Notes under the pieces: model-generated
Databases searched by the model: none
The model's input: the letters and a program-made list of their open reading frames with translations, nothing else
What the model was told of the DNA's origin: nothing
NCBI GenBank assembly: GCA_006937955.1
Contig: SSNP01000091.1
Location: forward strand, 1,954,250-2,018,249
DNA length: 64,000 bases
Source: Pachypanchax playfairii
Lineage: Eukaryota > Chordata > Actinopteri > Cyprinodontiformes > Aplocheilidae
Reading direction: 5' to 3'
Translations under genes and position numbers: made by a program
Shown: positions 59,440-64,000 of the stretch, one piece after another
Layout of the letters: the number at the start of each line of letters is the position of its first letter
Position numbering within the stretch: position 1 is the first letter of the stretch

Positions 59440-60068
59440 AATGGAGTCCCAATGCAAGCCTCTTATTCTACACCTCTAAACGGGCTTCTAAGTATATTAT
59501 TAGGGATTGGCGTAATGAATGGAGGTTGAATCAAGGTTTCGTGGCGTTTCAGGTTGCCATGGCAAAAAACCCTGCCTCTCATTGAGAATGAATGTGAAGT
59601 GGTCCGAAAAACGCCAAAAATGTGACCTTTTTCGAGAGCTTACTGCGACAACATACTTTCACCTACCAACACCATTCCACCTAATTTCTGGTCACAAGAG
59701 ATGGGTCTAATTTAGCTTTAAAGATCTCATACAAAACCCAGACCGCGTGGCCGTGGTGACGCCAAACGCCATGAGGAGCACCAGTTTTACACACAGGACA
59801 GACAGTACCACCTGTGATGATGTGTGACACATCAAATACATCGGTTTGGGAATGAGAATTGAACTGGGGTTTTGATTAAATTTGGGGTTACCATGGCAAC
59901 GCAACTCGCCAAAAACACCACCCGAAATGCCCTACAGCATCATCTGTCAGACATAATCCCACATATGACACGTCAAACTGACCAGGTTGTGAAGCTTTTT
60001 GAGTTACCATGGCAACAAAATACACCAAAAGCCACGCCCCTCCATTCAAATCCTATGTTAAAATGGCC
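59440..60068. repeat. Teleost repeat bearing X-box-like palindromes (left part)
   Basis: The palindrome core CCATGGCAA recurs: GTTGCCATGGCAAA at 59553-59566, GTTACCATGGCAAC at 59887-59900 and at 60003-60016. Between them are recurring words such as 'gacacatcaaa / gacacgtcaaa' and 'cgccaaa / caccaaa'. The unit continues on the far side of the L2 insertion (61437-61640), so one repeat was split. The perfect GTNRCC-NN-RGYAAC form equals the RFX X-box consensus; binding is not shown. Confidence 0.5.
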
Positions 60069-61107
60069 CAGAATATCCTTAAAATTGACGCTTTTTTAGA
60101 GATTACCAGCAATAGAACTTTAAAGTCTATCCTCTGACGGACAGGCAGCCAGTGTAAAGACCTCAGAACTGGACTGATGTGGTCCACTTTTCTGGTTTTA
60201 GTGAGAACTCTAGCAGCAGAGTTCTGAATGAGCTGCAACTGTTTAACTGATTTTTTAGGAAGACCAGTAAAGATGCTGTTACAATAATCAAGCCGACTGA
60301 AGATGAATGCATGGACTAGTTTTTCCAGGTTTTGTTGGGACATTAAATCTTTTATCCTAGAGATGTTCTTCAGGTGATAATAGGCTGATTTAGAGATTGC
60401 CTTAATGTGTTTTTCAAAGTTTAGGTCTGAGTCCATCACTACACCCAGATTTCTGGCCTGGTTGGTGGTTTTTAGATGTATTGACTGAAGCTCTGTGGTG
60501 ACCTGCAGTCGTTTCTCTTTGGCTCCAAAAACAATCACCTCAGTTTTATTTTTGTTCAGCTGAAGGAAGTTGAGGCACATCCAGTCATTAATCTCCTCAA
60601 CGCATTTACTGAGAGCCAGTACAGGACCTCGGTCTCCTGGTGACATTGTGATATATAGCTGTGTGTCATCGGCGTAGCTATGGTAACTAACATTATTGCT
60701 CTTTATGACCTGGGCCAGTGGGAGCATGTAGATGTTAAACAGAAGAGGCCCCAGGATGGAACCCTGGGGAACTCCACAAGTAATTCTGGTCTGCTCAGAT
60801 GTAAAATTACCTACTGACACAAAATACTTCCTGTTCTCCAAGTATGTTTTAAACCAGTTTAGTACAGGACCAGAAAGACCCACCCAGTTCTCCAGTCGTT
60901 GTAGTAATATAATGTGGTCGACTGTATCAAACGCAGCACTGAGATCCAGTAGAACCAACACCGACATTCCACCATCTGTGTTCAGACATATATCATTAAT
61001 AACTTTGGTCAGAGCAGTCTCGGTGCTGTGGTGCTGTCTAAAATCTGACTGGAAGACATCATAGCAGTTCTTTTGTCTAATAAAGTCATTTAGCTGATGA
61101 TAAACTG
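60069..61107 (-). pseudogene. L2-type LINE reverse transcriptase, 5'-truncated
   Basis: A long minus-strand frame (to 60053) holds RT motifs in order: TALTKVINDI, LLDLSAAFDTVDHIILLQRL (motif A), TRITCGVPQGSILGPLLFNI (motif B), SYHSYADDTQLYITM (YADD active site), then FLQLNKNKTEVIVFG, ARNLGVVMDSDLNFEKHI and LHWLPVRQRIDFKVLLL at the C terminus. The frame is unbroken across about 340 codons. The endonuclease and N-terminal RT are absent. Its 5' edge abuts a Tc1 remnant near 61108, so the ATG in that neighbouring sequence is not its natural start. The 3' end is shortened near 60070. Confidence 0.85.
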
Positions 61108-61436
61108 CATTTCCGCCCACAGAACTGCCGCTCACTGGATATTTTTTCTTTTTCGGACCATTCTCTGTAAACCCTAGAGATGGTTGTGCGTGAAAATCCC
61201 AGTAGATCAGCAGTTTCTGAAATACTCAGACCAGCCATTCTGGCACCAACAACCATGCCACGTTCAAAGTCACTCAAATCACCTTTCTTCCCCATACTGA
61301 TGCTCGGTTTGAACTGCAGGAGATTGTCTTGACCATGTGTACATGCCTAAATGCACTGAGTTGCTGCCATGTGATTGGCTGATTAGAAATTAAGTGTTAA
61401 CGAGCAGTAGGACAGGTGTACCTAATAAAGTGGCCA
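61108..61436 (-). pseudogene. Second Tc1-like element: end and N-terminal transposase fragment
   Basis: The right terminus, read on the minus strand, begins CACTGGCCACTTTATTAGGT (61436 on), a well-known teleost Tc1 end. The frame from 61295 reads MGKKGDLSDFERGMVVGARM and then SISETADLLGFSRTTISRVY, the first helix-turn-helix of a Tc1-type transposase. It then runs into the L2 sequence near 61108. The catalytic domain and the other terminus are missing. The family differs from the intact element at 52.7 kb. Confidence 0.8.
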
Positions 61437-61640
61437 GTGAGTGTATATTGCCATGGCAACGCCATTCGCCATCAACGCACCCGGTCAGCTCACAGCTGAC
61501 ACTATGGGATGTGTGTGTACATGTGATACCTCAACATGATCGAATTGACCAGGAGAATTGAACCATCATGCATACCTTAAATTTTGGGTAACATAGCAAC
61601 GAAATCCATTAAAAACCATAACTCTATTGTAACCCTATGA
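61437..61640. repeat. X-box-bearing teleost repeat (right part)
   Basis: ATTGCCATGGCAAC at 61447-61460 and a 13-bp variant GTAACATAGCAAC at 61588-61600 continue the pattern seen at 59.4-60.07 kb, with the same 'cgccattcgcc' and 'catgtgatacctcaa' wording. Confidence 0.45.
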
Positions 61641-62807
61641 AATAACCTCTGAAATCATTGAGTTCCCCAAAACACTCCCATTTTTTGTGTAATCTTTCTG
61701 CCTTGTCATCAGATTTGCAGCACCTCTCAGCATTTGAATTACTGCAGTGTAAACCTGTTTGTTTTCATGCTGTTGTAATTTCTGTGTAAGTCCCCCCCAC
61801 ACACTTTGTGGGCTTATCTTTTAACTATAAGCACTTCCCCGACCACCACATGTGGAAGCAGTTTACTGCAACTGGGACTAATGCAGTACAGTTATATTCA
61901 CGATTGCACAATTTCAATCATAAAGTAATAAATTACAGCTGTTATTGTTACAATTTGTAATGTTCAGTAAGTGTTAGAGGATAAAGTGTGGACTTCTGCA
62001 AGCTCTCAGACCAAAGCTTTGACTAGCTGTGATCATCTGCAGGTGTTGGGTTGAGCTATACTTGGTGTTCTGATTCTGGAGCTTCTCTTTCCTGCTAAAT
62101 GGATCCAAACACACAGGCAAGCAGTAGCAGATAAAGTTCATGAGACAGAACTGCTGCTGCTGGACGGATTATGCTCTGCAGCGCTGGCCCAAACCTTCAC
62201 AGGGCCCTAAGCAATATGCTTATGCCAGGAGCCGGCCCTGGTCCACGGACTGGATTCTCTTAGATGGGTAAAAGTCAAAGTGAAACAGAGACAGGGTTAA
62301 ACACGCTATAGTTCTGTTAAAGAGGTAATTTCATACAAATTTTATGACTTTGTGGTTATTTCTGAAGTATTAACCAGTAATATGAAACATTTTATATCTA
62401 AAAAACATTAGGAAACACTGATTAACAGACCTTTCAATCTATCTGCATTAAAATTCGGGTGGTGCCGACTCGTTCCGTCAGGCTTCGGCAGCAGCTTGTT
62501 CATATTCATTATTTGGATTTTCTGGACTTAGATTGGCTAACAAACTAGCCTATGAGAGCAAGGTATACTGTTTCCTGCCCAATCAGCTGGTTCCTTTGAT
62601 AGAAAATGTTTTATTATTAATTGGTTGATTTTTCTGTACAGTGTCTTGAAATGACTTTGTCATGAACTGGAGCTTGATAAATAAATAAACTTGAAACTTG
62701 ACATGCTGGCAGTCAGCAGTGTGAGCTACAGTTACATGTATGTTTACTGTTTTATAACAGAAAATCATTTGAGGATGTCAATGTGTCTAAAGTTGAATGA
62801 ATTTGGG
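61641..62807. other. Non-coding stretch with retroelement and hAT fragments
   Basis: 62187-62240 contains 'ggagccggccctggtcc', one end of a common teleost hAT. 62630-62702 ends 'gataaataaataaacttgaa' and has 'cagtgtcttgaaatgactttg', resembling the 3' tail of a teleost SINE/LINE. The block near 62325-62385 is related to 63563-63620 ('catgactttgtggttatttct'). Confidence 0.4.
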
Positions 62808-63020
62808 CAGGGATGGGCAACTCCAGGCCTCGAGGGCCACTATCCTGCACATTTTAGATGTTCCCCTGTTTCACCACACCTGCTGCAGATGAACAGGTCG
62901 TTAACAGGCTTCTATAGGACTTGCTGAGAGGTTGCAGATTTGAATCACGTGTGGTGAAACAGGGGAACATCTAAAATGTGCAGGATAGTGGCCCTCGAGG
63001 CCTGGAGTGGCCCACCCCTG
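62808..63020. mobile_element. 213-bp hAT-type miniature element with exact 8-bp TSD
   Basis: The ends are CAGGGATGGGCAACTCCAGG and, on the minus strand, CAGGGGTGGGCCACTCCAGG. The inverted arms extend about 72 bp with two visible mismatches, covering 'cctcgagggccactatcctg' and 'cacattttagatgttcccct'. AATTTGGG is present on both sides (62800-62807 and 63021-63028). No coding capacity; fully foldable as a hairpin. Confidence 0.93.
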
Positions 63021-64000
63021 AATTTGGGGTTATGGCAGCACATGAGTAACAGCCATGATGGTGACAAAGAGGCAGTATTGTTGCTAAAGTCTAGTGTGTG
63101 GTATAATCTCTGCTTGGCTGAACATGTTGCAGCTGTCAGAAACAACTGCTCACATGGCACACTGACAGAACCATGGCATCATACTTTACTCATGCATTTA
63201 AAGTCTCAAATATACAACAAGGTGCAGTCTGTGCAGAGAACCCACAGGAAGAAGTGATGGTGACAAGTTTGTCCACCTTTTTAACATTAGTTATGTTCTA
63301 GAACATGATGAAGAACATCCTGACATCCTCTGAGATTTTATAAGATATTAAACTGTATTCTGCCTTGTTCTGTTACTGTAATGACTTTGTGTTATGCTGA
63401 GGAGCATGCAGGTGTGTTTTGACACAACACTAAGGAGGAAACACATCAAGAATCTTAGAGATGCAACTGCCTTTTTCCCTTTCAACCTGGGAAGGGTTAA
63501 AGGTCATTTCCAAACTGCACTCTATCATCCCACACAGAGGAAGATTGTTCACAAGAAAAATGTTTAAAGAGGCCCTTTCATACACATTTCATGACTTTGT
63601 GGTTATTTCTTAAGTATTAAGTATTAACTTAACTTATTATACTGTTTCCTGCCCCGCTGTGCATGGCAACGTCAGACGTCATTAACTAACAAAGGAGTTG
63701 TGATGAAACAGATACAGGCCGTTAGAACTCTGGAGAACTCGGGTTTTATCACCACCTGCGTAGTTTGAGAGATTAAAACTGAAAGAGAAGTTGTTGACCT
63801 GTTTTCACCCACTATGAAGGTAAGAACACCTGTGGAGCTAAAATATTCAACAGAAACCTCAGAAAAACTGTTTTTAATGGAAGGAACTATTTAAGACAGA
63901 TGCTAATTAAAATTTGCTTATTACCTTTTTTCAGTTAAATTCTTTAATTCTTTTGATATTTTCCACTGTCCTCTACCTGGATGTATTGCTCAGTGAACTT
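63021..64000. other. Non-coding stretch, no gene seen
   Basis: Contains a diverged repeat block near 63563-63680 similar to 62325-62385 and ending 'atactgtttcctgccc', a phrase also at 62566-62580. The remaining sequence shows no recognisable exon. Confidence 0.4.

Overview
This window looks like nuclear DNA of a ray-finned (teleost) fish. The argument rests on its repeats: an intact Tc1-family transposon, L2-like and L1-like LINE fragments, a Penelope-like element, a chromodomain Gypsy element, hAT/Harbinger-type miniature elements, and tRNA-headed SINEs of the kind common in teleosts. There is no operon structure or ribosome-binding signal. I found no convincing intact host protein-coding gene. 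Two CpG-rich patches (about 30.28-30.60 kb and 54.70-55.15 kb) could be promoters or first exons of genes lying mostly outside the window.

Layout. 1-14.2 kb: nested transposable elements, including a 932-bp hAT-type element (exact 8-bp target duplication) inserted into a Penelope-like element that keeps a GIY-YIG endonuclease reading frame and a hammerhead-ribozyme-like core; an 11-copy 37-bp minisatellite; a SINE with an internally amplified 128-bp unit; and a 1.1-kb element with ~210-bp terminal inverted repeats. 14.2-30.1 kb: two abutting satellites, 12.8 kb of a purine-rich 18-bp repeat and 3.1 kb of a 19-bp repeat carrying a BamHI site. 30-44.9 kb: miniature hAT and Harbinger-like elements, a decayed Gly/Arg-rich transposase start, three long (GT)n tracts separated by an exactly repeated segment, an L1-like LINE fragment, a 10-N gap, a decayed Gypsy pol and a solo LTR with a perfect target duplication. 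44.9-47.5 kb: a 36-bp minisatellite of about 73 copies. 47.6-50.9 kb: a broken chromovirus without visible LTRs. 51-54.3 kb: a THAP-domain exon with one in-frame stop, then a 1,601-bp Tc1 element with ~200-bp inverted repeats and an open 340-codon transposase. 54.7-64 kb: a candidate first exon, a (GGAT)n tract, an endonuclease/RT LINE, a repeat carrying several RFX X-box-like palindromes and interrupted by an L2 LINE and a second Tc1 remnant, and a 213-bp hAT-type miniature element.

The genes do not form a pathway; almost everything is mobile or tandemly repeated DNA. The only reading frame likely to give a working protein is the Tc1 transposase (52889-53911, minus). The very long open frames across the satellites are best explained by repeat composition. 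I saw no clearly new biological system. The most unusual objects are the 16-kb satellite block, the hammerhead-like core in the Penelope element, the intact Tc1 element, and the X-box-bearing repeat.
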